DNA of 64,000 nucleotides, taken from assembly GCA_033032175.1 (NCBI GenBank), contig CM065334.1, forward strand, positions 4,213,705 through 4,277,704. Reading direction: 5' to 3'. Below, piece after piece: positions 33,990 through 45,450 of the stretch (within the stretch, counting starts at the first letter, position 1; every line of letters begins with the position of its first letter). A program made the translations under genes and the position numbers. The DNA comes from Saturnia japonica. Its lineage: Eukaryota > Arthropoda > Insecta > Lepidoptera > Saturniidae. The notes under the pieces are model-generated. The model ran no database searches. It saw only the letters and a program-made list of their open reading frames with translations, and was not told the DNA's origin.

Positions 33990-34480
33990 TAATACACATG
34001 TTTCTTCCTTCCTCCCAGAAGGCAGAAACGTGTAGATACTTGTATGTATATTAGTTAGATCGAATTTTACGGATAGGGAATTAGTTACTGCCTCGTTAGC
34101 CAAGTGGTCGTAAGCGCGAGGTCTTGGGTTCGAATCCCAGGTCGAGCAAAGTGTTATTGGGTTTTTTCCTATGAGATTCTCAGTAGCAGCTAGGAGTATG
34201 GTTCCGTGCCCGATTAATGGCAATAGGCTCGCCCCCTATTTAGATGGGACCTAAACTTATACTCTGCGAACTGTGAGTGTACATTAGTACACCTCTGCTT
34301 AACCCTTCGAGGAATACAGGCGTGATGGTATGTATGTATGATATGGGAATTAGTCAGATCGCGACTTATTTGCATGTACGGCAACCGCTCAAGATTAGGT
34401 TGGCCCCCAAGGCCGGTGAAGCTGTCAAAGCCTCTAATGACTCCAGAGCCCTTAAGGCTAACATTATAGTCAAGCGAGCA
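33990..34480 (+). repeat. hairpin-headed SINE-like element, split by a tRNA-derived SINE
   Basis: The head at 33995-34045 (ACACATGTTTCTTCCTTCCT ... GGCAGAAACGTGT) matches the hairpin of the element at 52651-52965. The body then runs GATCGAATTTTACGGATAGG and, after the SINE at 34086-34344, continues CAGATCGCGACTTATT to the tail GGCCGGTGAAGCTGTCAAAG. No long A-run remains. Confidence 0.75.
34086..34344 (+). repeat. tRNA-derived SINE, copy 2, with 10-bp target duplication
   Basis: The head GTTAGCCAAGTGGTCGTAAG and the perfect B box GGGTTCGAATCCCAGGTCGA are intact. GGGAATTAGT is duplicated at 34076-34085 and 34345-34354. It sits inside the hairpin-headed element, so it is the younger of the two. 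The end carries GATGGTATGTATGTATG, a short simple repeat tail. Confidence 0.92.
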
Positions 34481-34489
34481 AGCTGTAAA

Positions 34490-34800
34490 ACCAAGTACGG
34501 GAAGTGAGAACAACGATAGACGTAAGCGACGGCCGCGGCGCGTTGAAGAGTTGCTCGAATAAATGTAACACGCGCGAAACCGTTCAGTACACCTACTTAG
34601 GGATAAAGTGTGTAATGGCAAAAATACTATACGGCGTAATTTATGGCACGTCCACTTATAAATTACGATGAAATAACAAAGCGTAGTTAAAACGTGTAGA
34701 CATAATAATCGGGTGTTAGCAATGTTGACGCGAGCGTATGTCCTTGTCACTGCCGCTACGCGCCGCGCCGGCTGGGTGACCATGTGCAATATACCGGTTT
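34490..34800. other. GC-richer unique segment, possibly promoter-like
   Basis: Higher CpG than its surroundings (GACGGCCGCGGCGCG, CGCCGCGCCGGC). The open frame on the minus strand runs into the SINE and is not credible as a gene. It could hold a promoter or non-coding first exon of a minus-strand transcript such as the ORP form starting at 31985. Confidence 0.25.
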
Positions 34801-35179
34801 ACAAATTTATCGGATAAGGTCATTTATTTTAACCAGCATGTATGTTATAATGACGAGTACAGCATTTTTTATGGTATGAATTAACAAACAGGTATGCACC
34901 ACAAAATAGATACGTACAGAACGACGACTCCGGCCGACTTTATCTTACTTTACTCGACTCGCTGAACTGTAGCGTTAGTTAGGGCTGGCATTTACAGTAT
35001 ATTGTATGACAATTTCCATTTCGGAATTTCAAAAAAAAAAAACATGTTATATATATGATATCTTATGTGGAACTTTTAGTGATTGTATAACTTCTAAATG
35101 ACTTGGCAGATTGAGCTCACATTTTACATGATATATTTTTTCTACTGAGACGACGCGCGACGGTTCATAGATGAGTACT

Positions 35180-35440
35180 AGCGATCGCCCTAAGGTCGAA
35201 ATTCGACCAGCGACTTTTTGATCATAGACTATTTTCTGTTTGACATTTGCAATATTACTTTACTTTAGTAGTACTTTTTGTTGAGTGACAATGTTAATAT
35301 CTAGAGAGGTGTAAGTTCAATGTCACTGGTCGGGTTAGGATTTGCAGTATTAAATTAATTTAATTTAATAAATTTTATTAGTAACAGATATTATAGATAA
35401 ATTTTAGCTTTCTGCACTCCTTCTCCATATAAACTTTAAC
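35180..35440 (+). repeat. GGTCG-GATCGAAATTC-family repeat, longer copy
   Basis: AAATTCGACCAGCGACTTTT, GATCATAGACTATTTTCTGT, TGAGTGACAATGTTAATATC and GTAACAGATATTATAGATAA. The first half recurs inverted at 44480-44645. Confidence 0.7.
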
Positions 35441-35622
35441 CATGCCAAATCTCACAGGGCACGCAATATGCTTAAAAAGGGGTAGAAAGCCTTTGCTACA
35501 TGTATTAATATATATGTAGATTGTCAGATAGGTGACGTTGAGGTTGAGCTATTAACCACCGGAAAGGGGAGAACAACATCTGTCAATCCAGCTAGTTAAT
35601 TATTTAAGTACATTTATTTGTA

Positions 35623-35940
35623 GCTAGCTGTGTCCGCGGCTCCGCTCGCGTGAACTTTACAATGCCATCTCTCGAGTGCACGCGCGGATCGTGCTGCCCT
35701 CTCTTCCATTCACGGCGGCGGAGGCCCGCTGTTTATTTTAATGACAATTGACTTAGTTTGTGGGTGATCCTTAGAAGATAGCAAATAGTATTCTTATGGT
35801 TTATTCAGAGTAAGCGTTTTAAATACCCCAAAAGCGCCTTTTTTAGAATTTATTCATCATTATCATCACTTCTTGTTTCCTAATATGTTACTTCGTTTAA
35901 CAAAATATATCCTATAACCTGGCCAGATAACATAGCCAAC
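35623..35940 (+). repeat. CTGTGCCCG-family repeat, 5' part
   Basis: TAGCTAGCTGTGTCCGCGGC, GTGATCCTTAGAAGATAGCA and CAAAATATATCCTATAACCT. The last word also follows the copy at 12252. Confidence 0.65.
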
Positions 35941-37192
35941 GATTAAAATAAAAACCATGTAATAGATATTGGAAAACGTTGGTTATTTTTTTATTATGAA
36001 TTTCGGTTTTTTTACCGACCTCAAAAAAAGGAGTTTCTTAATTCGAATATATTTTTTTTTTATGGATGTTCAGTTATAACTTTGTAGTCATAGATTTAAA
36101 ATTAATTAGTTAATCAAAATACTGCACAAAATTATTTTTTAATAATTCAATAATCATTTATCCACCAAAAATAGGGAACATTTAGAAGTAAATTTAAAGC
36201 GATCAGTACATTTTCCCAAATTGTTTTTTAGAAAATAATTAAAATTAGCATCAGAATGAGCTGATGTAAGCTTCAAACTTAGTGGTAAAGGTTAGACCGC
36301 ACTCAGCAAACCTGCACTGCAACGGAGCGGCGGCGCACCGCGGCAAGACGCGGCATTACGCACTGGAACTGCAGCGCCGCGACAATTTCTAGCAAACATA
36401 TGTTATTCGTTTGATAACATCCGAACAAGATGGACGAATGTGACTTATACATGTTTATAAAATTTACTCATTCTTTACTCCCATTTTTTGACAATATTTC
36501 TTTCCAAATGTAATTTTGCTAGCACTATTCATGTAATATCCATTTTGGAGATCATATAACTTCGCTATAAAAGTTATGATTCCAATGACACGCAGTGTCG
36601 CGACGTTTGCTATACACAGTATTAGCTAACCAGGGTTCGTAAACAGATAAACGATAATTGGAGTTATTATGCAAATTTTGAGAATTCATTTTGTTCGTAC
36701 CAGTTTTGCGTATTTTTTGTCCAAACGTTGGCAGTTATTCATGATTGAACGTAAAACATATAACTGTAAAATCAAGAGGTCATCTAATTTCAAAACAGTA
36801 GTTTAAAGTGACGAACTATAAAGCATTTGCAAAATCTATCTGTATTACTTTTAAATTAAACGGTTTAATACGATTTATTTATTCATTATATACATTATTT
36901 TAGTAAGTACGATAATACTGGTCCATGTACGATAAGTAAGATCTGGTATGGTCCATTTACAATAATTATATGCTGCTGGTACGATAGCTGCCACACTTCA
37001 GGTTGTGAACACTGGCAACGGAACTATGTTGCGCGATATAGATTAAAAGTAGTGGTTATATAGTCTCAGGTTGGTTAGTTAATACACCAATTATGACATG
37101 ATTCAATATTTATATTATTAGCGTTATCTTATATTATTATTAGCTTTTAATTATTTTTTATGAACTTTGTTAACTTACTATATTTATTTAAT

Positions 37193-37617
37193 ACTAGTTG
37201 TGCCCGTGGCTTCGCTCACGTGGACTACAGAATGCCCGCGCGAATCTTACTCCCCCGCTCCCTGATATTTAAAAGACAAAAATGCTTATTGTGAGTGTTC
37301 CTTAGAAGATAGACGTATACTCTCGCTGACTTTTTTGTAGGTCTTTTTAATCTCTACAATTATTTAGTACATTAATTTGACATATCTCTTACTATATATC
37401 TCTCACTACATATCTCTCACTCAGCGTAAGCCATTTAAGCGCACGAATTGATTCACCATGACCAGTTTTTAAATTTATGCGGAACTCTAATTCTTTTTCT
37501 AAAATAAAAGTAGACTGAGTTACTCCCTATAAAATCAACTATCTACCAGTGAAAGTCCCGTCCAAATCGGTCCGACCGTTTCAGAGATTACCCGGAACAA
37601 ACAGACAGACAGACAAA
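37193..37617 (+). repeat. CTGTGCCCG-family repeat, best full copy
   Basis: It runs from ACTAGTTGTGCCCGTGGCTT to TTACCCGGAACAAACAGACA. It contains GAGTGTTCCTTAGAAGATAG and GTGAAAGTCCCGTCCAAATC. No coding capacity; a SINE or LINE 3' end is likely. Confidence 0.8.
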
Positions 37618-37834
37618 ATTTTTAAAAATGGTGTTTTGTTGTAGGTATCGTACATACTTTCATATGAATTTAGTAAAAAGTCGTTATTTTGACATTACAA
37701 ACATACACTTCAATTTTATTAATTGTATATAGATTAACGATCGAAAATTGTTACATGCTGGTCTCGCCAATAAGTGGAGTATTACATAATTAATGAAATG
37801 TGTTCGTTAAATTTTTAACAAAAAAGAAAACTAA

Positions 37835-38045
37835 CTTTATGATTTTCTTGAGTTGCCTGACGTATCTTCGGAGTTGAAGGTCCAATGCCAATAAAATTTA
37901 AATGGGACCAACTTTGAGGTATCCTCTATCAAACAAACAAAGAAACATACAGATCGGTTCATAAAAGAAGAAGTTGTGGCTGAACATCCATAAAAAACAT
38001 TTGAATTGAGTAACCTCCTATCTTTTGTTGATGTCGGTTAAAAAT
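37835..38045 (-). repeat. CCGACTTCAAAAAAGG-family repeat
   Basis: Inverted copy: GTATCCTCTATCAAACAAAC, TGGCTGAACATCCATAAAAA and ATTGAGTAACCTCC on the plus strand. Confidence 0.65.
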
Positions 38046-38724
38046 ATATATATGTATGATATGAAGTTATTCTGTTCGCGCGCCAAATAAATAAATAATT
38101 ATACTTTGCCGCACCGAGTAGTGCGGTCTATCCCATAAGATTTTACATAAAGAATATATGGTCGCGTCGCGTCGTGTCGTGCCGTTGGTCGATGCAGTGC
38201 AGTTTCGCTCAGTGCGGTCTTACCTTAACAGTTTGGAGTGTATCTCTCGTCAGAGACTTCAAACTTTTATATGTATAGACAAATGGTCCCGACAAGAATA
38301 TTAGAACGCGGCATGCAACACCTTGCCTGTTTATTACATAAAACATTTTTTTTAATAATAAAATAAACAAACTCTTAGAAGTCTAGTCTGGACAGACGAC
38401 CTTGCATATTTATCCGACGTCCTCTAGGCAACAATGTTTCACTTATAGATAAACAAGTATTAATCTGTAACGGTGTTTTAAATTTATGATTCATTTTAAC
38501 CATAATAAAGGAGTGCGAAGCATTTGTAGCATAAAGTTTTTTGGAACGAAGTTCCTTAACGCACATTTGACTGATCGACACATGCTTTAAAGTACGTAAC
38601 AAGTAATGAAGGAATGGTAATAACATTTTATTACCATTCCTTCATTAAGCTTGTTTATTTAATAATACATATTTAAAGCGAAAGTGACTTCGTTCCTACA
38701 GGGTGTCCCACGACACCTCTCGAG

Positions 38725-38960
38725 TTTTTTTTTACCGATGCAAATAAAGGAGTTGATATCCAATTCGAATGAATATATTTTTAATGGATGTTCAGCCTTA
38801 ACTTCGTTTGTTTATTAACCAATTTTTATGATTATGTTTTCCTTGGAAAGGGGATACCTCAAGGTTGGTTCCATTTCAATTTATTGACATTGGACCTTCG
38901 ATATCGAAGATCCACCAGGGAACTGCTCGATATTATTGTAGTCGGGTTTTATATTTTCTT
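38725..38960 (+). repeat. CCGACTTCAAAAAAGG-family repeat
   Basis: ATTCGAATGAATATATTTTT, GATGTTCAGCCTTAACTTCG and GGATACCTCAAGGTTGGTTC. Confidence 0.7.
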
Positions 38961-39153
38961 AACAATTGTCTTGTAAGATATATCTACTGGTTTTGGCTTT
39001 GGCGCGATAAGTTTAGCATGTACCATCGATTTTTTCCTAATTTACGTACCTACATTTACTTAATTTGGTACACTATAGGCTGACGGCAAAGGAAACTTGA
39101 ACGCTTGGGAAATGTTATTGTTGTACTAATGGTGCCATATATCACCGTATTTA

Positions 39154-39692
39154 TACCATTTCCATTTCTTTATTTTCTCGATGACAGCTCCTGTGAATAC
39201 TTGAACGAGCGTCTTTTTTACATTATGTATGCATTATTTTATTAAAATATGACGTTTACACACGTACAAGGTTATACCAGAGTCGGAGAAACTGATAGGG
39301 ATTGAGCTATATCGATAAAAGTAACACGATAACAGACCCAATATTTTTTTACAAAATGTATGAAACTAAACTACTGCCGGATACTTTTGTACAAATTCAT
39401 TAACTAATATTATATTTCATTACAAGATGTTACACGTATTAATTCTTGATTGATAATGCCAACTTCTTCAAAATTTTCGAAGCTATTGTAAAATAAGTAG
39501 GTATAAGTAGGTACTCGACAATGAAACGAAATAATTATAACGACAGGTAATCTTTATTTATTTATTTTGTTGTATTTGTCTTTGTTCAAAATATAATAAA
39601 TATATGCGATCGATATCATTACTTATTTAGTCACAACACTACAACTGTCAAATTAGAACTGTCATTGAGAAAATAAAGAAATGCAAATAGTA
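39154..39692. mobile_element. 539-bp MITE with about 35-bp inverted repeats, copy 2
   Basis: Same element and orientation as 8845-9384. TACCATTTCCATTTCTTTAT is at the left end and TA lies on both sides (39152-39153 and 39693-39694). Differences from copy 1 are scattered substitutions plus a small replacement near 39570-39605. Confidence 0.9.
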
Positions 39693-39734
39693 TAAGTATC
39701 CAGACCCGTATTGCTACTAATTGTACCTTTTTAA

Positions 39735-39960
39735 ACCGACTTCAACAAAAGACGGGAGGTTACTCAATTCGAATGCACTTTTTTTAATGGATTTTCAATC
39801 ATAACTTCTTTGTTTATGAACCGATTTGGGTGATTCTCTTTTTGTTGGATAAGGGATACCTCAAAAGGGTGGTCCCATTAAAAGTTCATTGGCATTGTAC
39901 CTTCAACTTCGAAGTTATACAAGGGAACTCTTTTAGTTCTAGAAGCTACAAAGCACTGCC
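39735..39960 (+). repeat. CCGACTTCAAAAAAGG-family repeat
   Basis: AACCGACTTCAACAAAAGAC, CTCAATTCGAATGCAC and GGGATACCTCAAAAGGGTGG. Confidence 0.7.
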
Positions 39961-40439
39961 TTCGGACTTGAACATAGAAACTCAAAAATACTACAACACA
40001 TAGCGACACTGTAACTTTACTTTATTATTTTGATATATTTACTATTAAGGCGTTTATTTATTTAGGTATTCAAAAGCGGAGGCTTTAATTCGCTATTTTA
40101 TTATTTATTTCTTCTCTTTTTTACTTATATATTAGTTTAAAATAAAATAAGATCATTGAAATTGGTTCTCTTTTTTGTTAAAAATATTCTTGTTAAACAA
40201 AAGGTTCGGGGTTATGCGACAGCGGCACGCTAGCCACGAGTGACGCACGGATGTATGAATTGTGCGCGGATGGGTGATTTTTTTTAATACTAGCTCTGCA
40301 AAATCATTGAACAGCACCTGAAGGTAAGTATAGTCTACAAACAACGGCGACCGTCGGTGATACTAAATTCATCGGCAGTATCATAGGAAGGCGGGAAGAC
40401 GTTAGCTAGGAGACTATTCCACATCTGAATGGTACGGCA

Positions 40440-40775
40440 AAAGATAAGAAATTGCGAACTTCTGTGATTTATAATAATTACTCGCAGTGTTATCCTAGTT
40501 ATTTACCATTATACATATAACTAATAATTTAGTTAATCATCATATAAATTGATATTGTAAACTTATTACTACATAATCTGACTTACGATTAATTTGGTAT
40601 AAAGCGGGTAGGACTGCGATTATTTTGATATAAAAGCGGGTACGTCAAGCCTTGAAGGATTCATTCGTGAAAGTAACCTCTTAGACAACGATACTCTGTC
40701 TGAATAAACCACGAATATTAAACTATTGGACTATTATTCCACAAGACTCACAAGTTTTAACACGGACATCCCACT
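40440..40775 (+). other. possible LTR-like segment
   Basis: GGTATAAAGCGGGTAGGACT and a second GATATAAAAGCGGGTACG about 45 bp later, then CTGAATAAACCACG about 70 bp on, resemble the promoter and polyadenylation parts of an LTR. No partner, duplication or PBS was found. Confidence 0.25.
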
Positions 40776-41412
40776 TTTTTGAATGTAACATACGTCATAT
40801 TGATTTTACGCTAGACTGCTAAAAACATAATAACCCTTCCTCTTTTGGTTGTGCCATAGTCGGGTAATAATCAAAACTAATTAACAGAGATTTCGATAGG
40901 TACAACGATTAAGAACGACCGTATTAGACGGCTTAGGAAGTGTGATAAGGCATGTTAATCGACCCAGATTACTATGTTAGATTTATCGCTAACGTGTTGT
41001 TAAGACAGCTATATTATCCAAGGCTATATAGTAGTACAGTTTTTGGAATCTATAGATACCCAAACTTTTTACTTTTACAAGCAGGTTTTACTGTCAAAAG
41101 GTTTATAATAGGAAGGATAATTAGGTACATGATCGTGATATTCGGAACAGACTCAAGCCTTGTGTATCCGCAAAATTTATATTAATAAATTTGTAGTTCT
41201 GTCTGTACGTGTAATTTTTTCCTGATTTCCCCTAGACATCTATATAAATATAAAAGAAATAACTGTTGCCCACGGTTTCACCAGTGTTAATTTTCAGTAC
41301 TCGGTACTAAATTGGTATAATTAGGAGTCTTTGAAATTTATTCAGTTTCATTTTAGTATAAAACACAATTTTAATATTTTTTAGGTACAATTTAACACAT
41401 AACAGTACATTT

Positions 41413-41742
41413 TTGGTCTTTTTATCTATCTGGCAACAGTATAGACTACCATTTAAAGAGACACTATTTTCAGAATTAAAATGTATTGGCCCACAAATAG
41501 ATATTTATGAAAGCTTTTTATCTCTGTTAAATGTCATAGATACGTTTCCGAGCATAGATGATACCACCAAACAAGCTATTGAAGAAGAAAATTTTGAGAC
41601 GTCAAATGAAGCACGATCAAGAAGTACAAAACCTTCTGTGTGGTGGTGCCGTGGTGGTTGTATATTACTTCCATGGTGGTATAGTAATACAGATAATAAC
41701 GTAAAGCAGTTTTGGGCCAACAGCAGTTTCCGGCCATGTTGA
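41413..41742 (+). CDS. unrecognised 109-codon reading frame
   Basis: Starts at 41413 and ends at 41742. Composition is protein-like in the middle (ESFLSLLNVIDTFPSIDDTT) and a Trp/Cys-rich end follows. I do not recognise it; it might be a transposase remnant. No splice or neighbouring gene supports it. Confidence 0.2.
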   Translation: MVFLSIWQQYRLPFKETLFSELKCIGPQIDIYESFLSLLNVIDTFPSIDDTTKQAIEEENFETSNEARSRSTKPSVWWCRGGCILLPWWYSNTDNNVKQFWANSSFRPC

Positions 41743-42074
41743 CCAATATTGTTGATAGGACCCAACGTATAAAAATATCACTAATTCTATAAAGTGCATA
41801 ATAATGCACAATGTAAAATAATTTTTTCGCCAGTTATTATCATTAAGACTAAAGAAATAGGTTTTTAACTAAGAACATTCCTTGCATATTAGGTACACGT
41901 TAAAGCTTTGACTGAAGGGAAATACTTCTTTTGTCACCTCACCAGATATGATTAATATTATAAAAAAATTGGTAATAATGATTATAGCATCGATTTAGAA
42001 TAAATAGTTTAAACATTACAATGTTTTTTTTATATTTTATAACACCAAAAATAAGTAAATATAACACTGACACA

Positions 42075-42170
42075 ACACCTCGATATACACATAGGCACGT
42101 TCCCTTCCTCCTGGGAGGAAGGAAGGAACCGTGCGTATGTGTATTCAATAATCGGAATGTTTCTACACTA
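42075..42170 (-). repeat. 5' hairpin fragment of the hairpin-headed SINE-like family
   Basis: CACGTTCCCTTCCTCCTGGG and GGAGGAAGGAAGGAACCGTG form a near-perfect inverted repeat, with the family flank CACATACGCACGG on the minus strand. The body does not follow. Confidence 0.7.
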
Positions 42171-42367
42171 ACTAGCGCTAACTAACTAGCGTAAAAAAAA
42201 GAAAAAAAAAAGGTCCCTCACAGAACCTATGTACCTGTGTGGTGTGCACGTGTGTATGTTCATACGTGTGTAGTGTTGTATGTAGGTAGCTAAGTGATGC
42301 ACGTACAGTGTCACTTGTATCGCGCGGGCGGTTGCCTGACCCAAGGGTTTCACACCGAGGAACGGAC

Positions 42368-43516
42368 CTAGGCTTGGGTTACCGCTAGAGAGGGTGGACG
42401 TGACGGGTGTGCTGGAGCGAAATTGACCGCCCGCCCTCTGCGGAGAGAACGGTGGTTACGCGGGCGTGGGCGCTGGCACGCTCTGTTTGGAGAGACGGAT
42501 GTGTAATATTTATTCGAATTTTCGATGTGATCGTCGGGATCAATAAAAATATTGCGCGGCCGGCGTTTGCACCGGATGTCCGTGGGTGCCGGAACATAAG
42601 TGGCGGCTGTTTTTATTAACGGATTCGCGTGGTTCGACGCGGTGTCGAAATACGAACGGGAGAGCTGTTTAACGTAGGCATGTATCGAAGGAAGCTCCAT
42701 ATCTCTATGGAGATCTACGCTTCGAACATACCACGGGGCCCCGGTGAGACGATAGAGGAACCTATTCTGTATCGATTGTAACCGTTTGAAACTCGACTCG
42801 GACATATGTGCGAACACGGCGCAACTGTATGTCAAAATTGGTCGAATACACGTCTTGTAGAGCGTGAGCTTATGTCGCGTGGACATTTTACTCACCGAAC
42901 ACAACAGAGGATGCAACCGGCCCAGGACCCACGCGGCCCTGTTCCTAACCTTACGGATGTGGGGTCTAAAAGAGAGCCTACTATCTAGGGTTACCCCTAG
43001 ATATTTGGTCTCTCTTACATACGGAATCGGATTATCGTAGAGCTTAACAGGTTTAAGCTTCCACGGTATCTGTGACGAATCCGCATCGAAGAGCATCGCG
43101 GCGCTCTTCGAGGGATTAACGGCTATACGCCACTCGTTAAACCACTTCCCGAGAGTGGTCACGGAGCGTTGGACTTTGTGTCTGAGGTGGGATCTATTCC
43201 TATCTGAGGCATATAAGACTGTATCGTCAGCGTATAGCCCTACCTCGACCTCCGGGAGTCGAGGTAGGTCACTGACGTACAGGTTAAATAGGCTAGGAGC
43301 CAGGATCGAACCTTGGGGAACGCCTGAGCGTATTGGACGGGGCGTGGACAATTCACCTTCCACTCTATAGCGAAAGGTGCGATCTGTTAGATAGTCGCGA
43401 ATTATTTTAATTAGCCTATCGGGGACTTCAAAGTGATACAACTTGTAGATCAATCCCTCGTGCCAGACCTTATCGAAGGCCTTGGCAACGTCGAAAAAGA
43501 CCGCAAGTGTACGGCG
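42368..43516 (-). mobile_element. jockey-type LINE, 5'-truncated reverse transcriptase
   Basis: A single open frame of about 380 codons starts within the polymerase palm: LAVFFDVAKAFDKVWHEGL, SGVPQGSILAPSLFNLY and LYADDTVLYAS (the catalytic YADD, near 43210), then KYLGVTLDSRLSFRPHI and the jockey-type thumb with RLTGAPWYVR. The endonuclease, ORF1 and first part of the reverse transcriptase are missing upstream of about 43516. The frame is free of stops to its end, so the insertion is fairly young. The 3' UTR probably runs to about 42190. Host gene relevance is none; it lies in the presumed long ORP 5' intron. Confidence 0.93.
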
Positions 43517-43561
43517 GACTACTGAAGTGACGAAACAAGTCTTATATAGCATATAGTACAC

Positions 43562-44690
43562 TAAACTTTGTCTCGAAAAATAATTTAAAATAATGACCCT
43601 AACATGTTAGTTGATTTTTAGTACAATTATATTTTTCATTTGGTATATTTTAGTACTGGCCAGACATTTTGTTAGTACATTACATAATTTTGAAACGGTC
43701 ACACTGCCGACAAACATCTCACTTCCCGCAAGAACAAATTATTTTAATTTTTAATTATCTCCTAAACTAGTGTCCTAATAACGCGATATAAAGGGCAACA
43801 TTTAACTTCAAAATATTGTCTTCATTATGAAGTAACTTTTGTTTGTAATGATTAATATGCCATGCCTAAAAATAATATTCATAAATCACTTTTTAATTTT
43901 CAACAAATCTTTGTCACAAAATACCTTATTGTGGCCTATGTATAAGAGATAGGCATACTTTTTCTAGATATACTAAGGAACGATATTTTTGTAGAACATT
44001 GTATCTACGTATCATTAACCATTACGCCAGCGCACGCGGATAAAGCAGTTCAAGGAGGCTTCCACTTCTGACTTTCTTAACAAAAGTCAATGTTTTTAAG
44101 GCTAGCTAAGAGTTGTAGCCTAAGTTTTGTTCCTATGTATTGTTCCTAACGTTTGTGCCTATACTATTGCTCGTGAATTTGGCTATCATATATAATAAGA
44201 ATTCTTTGAATCCGACTGCCAGATCCAGTGATTAGCGTGTTTAAACAAACAAACAAAAAAACTCTTCCGTTTTATTATATTATCATTACATTAATACATG
44301 AGAAGAAAACTTCGGACACCTTTTTAAGTGTATTGCGTCCACGGAAGTCTGTAAGATTTGGCATGGTTAAAGTTTATATGGAAAAGGAGTGCAGAAAGCT
44401 AAAATTAATCTATAGTATCTGATACTAATATATTAAATGAAATAAATTAATACTGCGAATCCTAAACGGCCAGTGCCATTGAACTTAGACCCCCCAAAAT
44501 ATTGACATTGTCACTCAATGAGAAGTGACAGCAAGTGATATAATATTCATTGATTAGGTTCATACTACAAATGTCAAACAGAAAATAGTCTATGATCAAA
44601 AACTCGCTGGTCGAATTTCGATCATTGGGCGACCGCTAGTTAGTATAGATATACAATAATTGCTCACTAAATAGTATTAGATACCATAAG
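43562..44690. other. intron-like AT-rich stretch
   Basis: No gene seen. An inverted copy of the GATCGAAATTC-family repeat ends it (44480-44645: GAACTTAGACCCCCCAAAAT, ACTCGCTGGTCGAATTTCGA). Confidence 0.5.
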
Positions 44691-44694
44691 TCGA

Positions 44695-44850
44695 TATCTA
44701 ATACTCCCACAATTAAGACGAATCTAACGACATTTCGTATACTAAAATTCATCGGGCAGTTTAGGCTACAGAGCGTACCAAAGGAATAGGAATACATATA
44801 TGCGCTCAAAATACATAACCCTCCTTAATCGCAATCGGGTTAAAAAAATA
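44695..44850 (-). repeat. GTCTTAATTGTGGGAGTGAC-family repeat
   Basis: ACTCCCACAATTAAGACGAA and TTTAGGCTACAGAGCGTACC on the plus strand, ending GCAATCGGGTTAAAAA. Confidence 0.75.
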
Positions 44851-45054
44851 CAAAAGTCACTCACTAACGATCATCGCAATTTAAACGGGTATTCATAATA
44901 TAGGTTAGGTACAAATAAACATAAATATCAAATGTTATAAGGAAAATGAGTAGGTATGCATTTATTATTAATAACAAGCGATTAAGAATATCCTCTAACG
45001 TAAAATAGAAATATGTTCATTTAGATTAAAGTACAGCCATTATTTTATTATTTA

Positions 45055-45450
45055 CCAGCTGTGTCCTACACGTGAACTACGGAATGCCCGCGCGAAGCTT
45101 GCTCCCCGCTCCCGGCTATTTAAAGATAAAATTGCTGATTGCGGGTGTTCCTTAGAAGATAGACGTATACTTTCCCAAACTTTTTTGTAGGTCTTTCTAA
45201 TGTCTACAATTGTTTAGTACTTTAATTTTCTATATCTCTTATGATTTATTCAGCGTAAGCCATTTAAGCGCCCTAATTGATTCACCATGAACAGTTTTTA
45301 ATTTTTATTTGTGCGGAAACCCAACTCTTTCTCTCAAAGAAAACTAGCCTAAGTTACTCCCTATAAATTCAGCTATCCACCAGTGAAAGTCCCATCAAAA
45401 TCGGTCCAACCGTTTTGGAGATTACCCGGAACAAACAGACAGACAAACAA
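45055..45450 (+). repeat. CTGTGCCCG-family repeat
   Basis: CCAGCTGTGTCCTACACGTG through ATTACCCGGAACAAACAGAC, with GGGTGTTCCTTAGAAGATAG inside. Confidence 0.75.

Larger units (their letters stand above)
36289..38225. mobile_element. non-autonomous PIF/Harbinger-like element with TAA duplication
   Basis: The left end reads AGGTTAGACCGCACTCAGC and the right end the complement of AGGTAAGACCGCACTGAGC, with similarity continuing about 20 bp further inward (CTGCACTGCA). TAA lies directly outside both (36286-36288 and 38226-38228). A 3-bp TWA duplication is the Harbinger hallmark. No transposase is present. The interior includes a CTGTGCCCG-family copy (37193-37617) and an inverted CCGACT-family copy, probably later insertions. 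Confidence 0.75.

Noticed and set aside
34086..34160. tRNA gene
   Set aside because: A and B boxes are present, but the acceptor and anticodon stems do not close and the sequence continues into a repeated SINE body.
34214..34789. 191-codon minus-strand open frame
   Set aside because: It runs through the SINE tail and GC-rich repeat-like DNA, has no domain and no splice support; probably chance.
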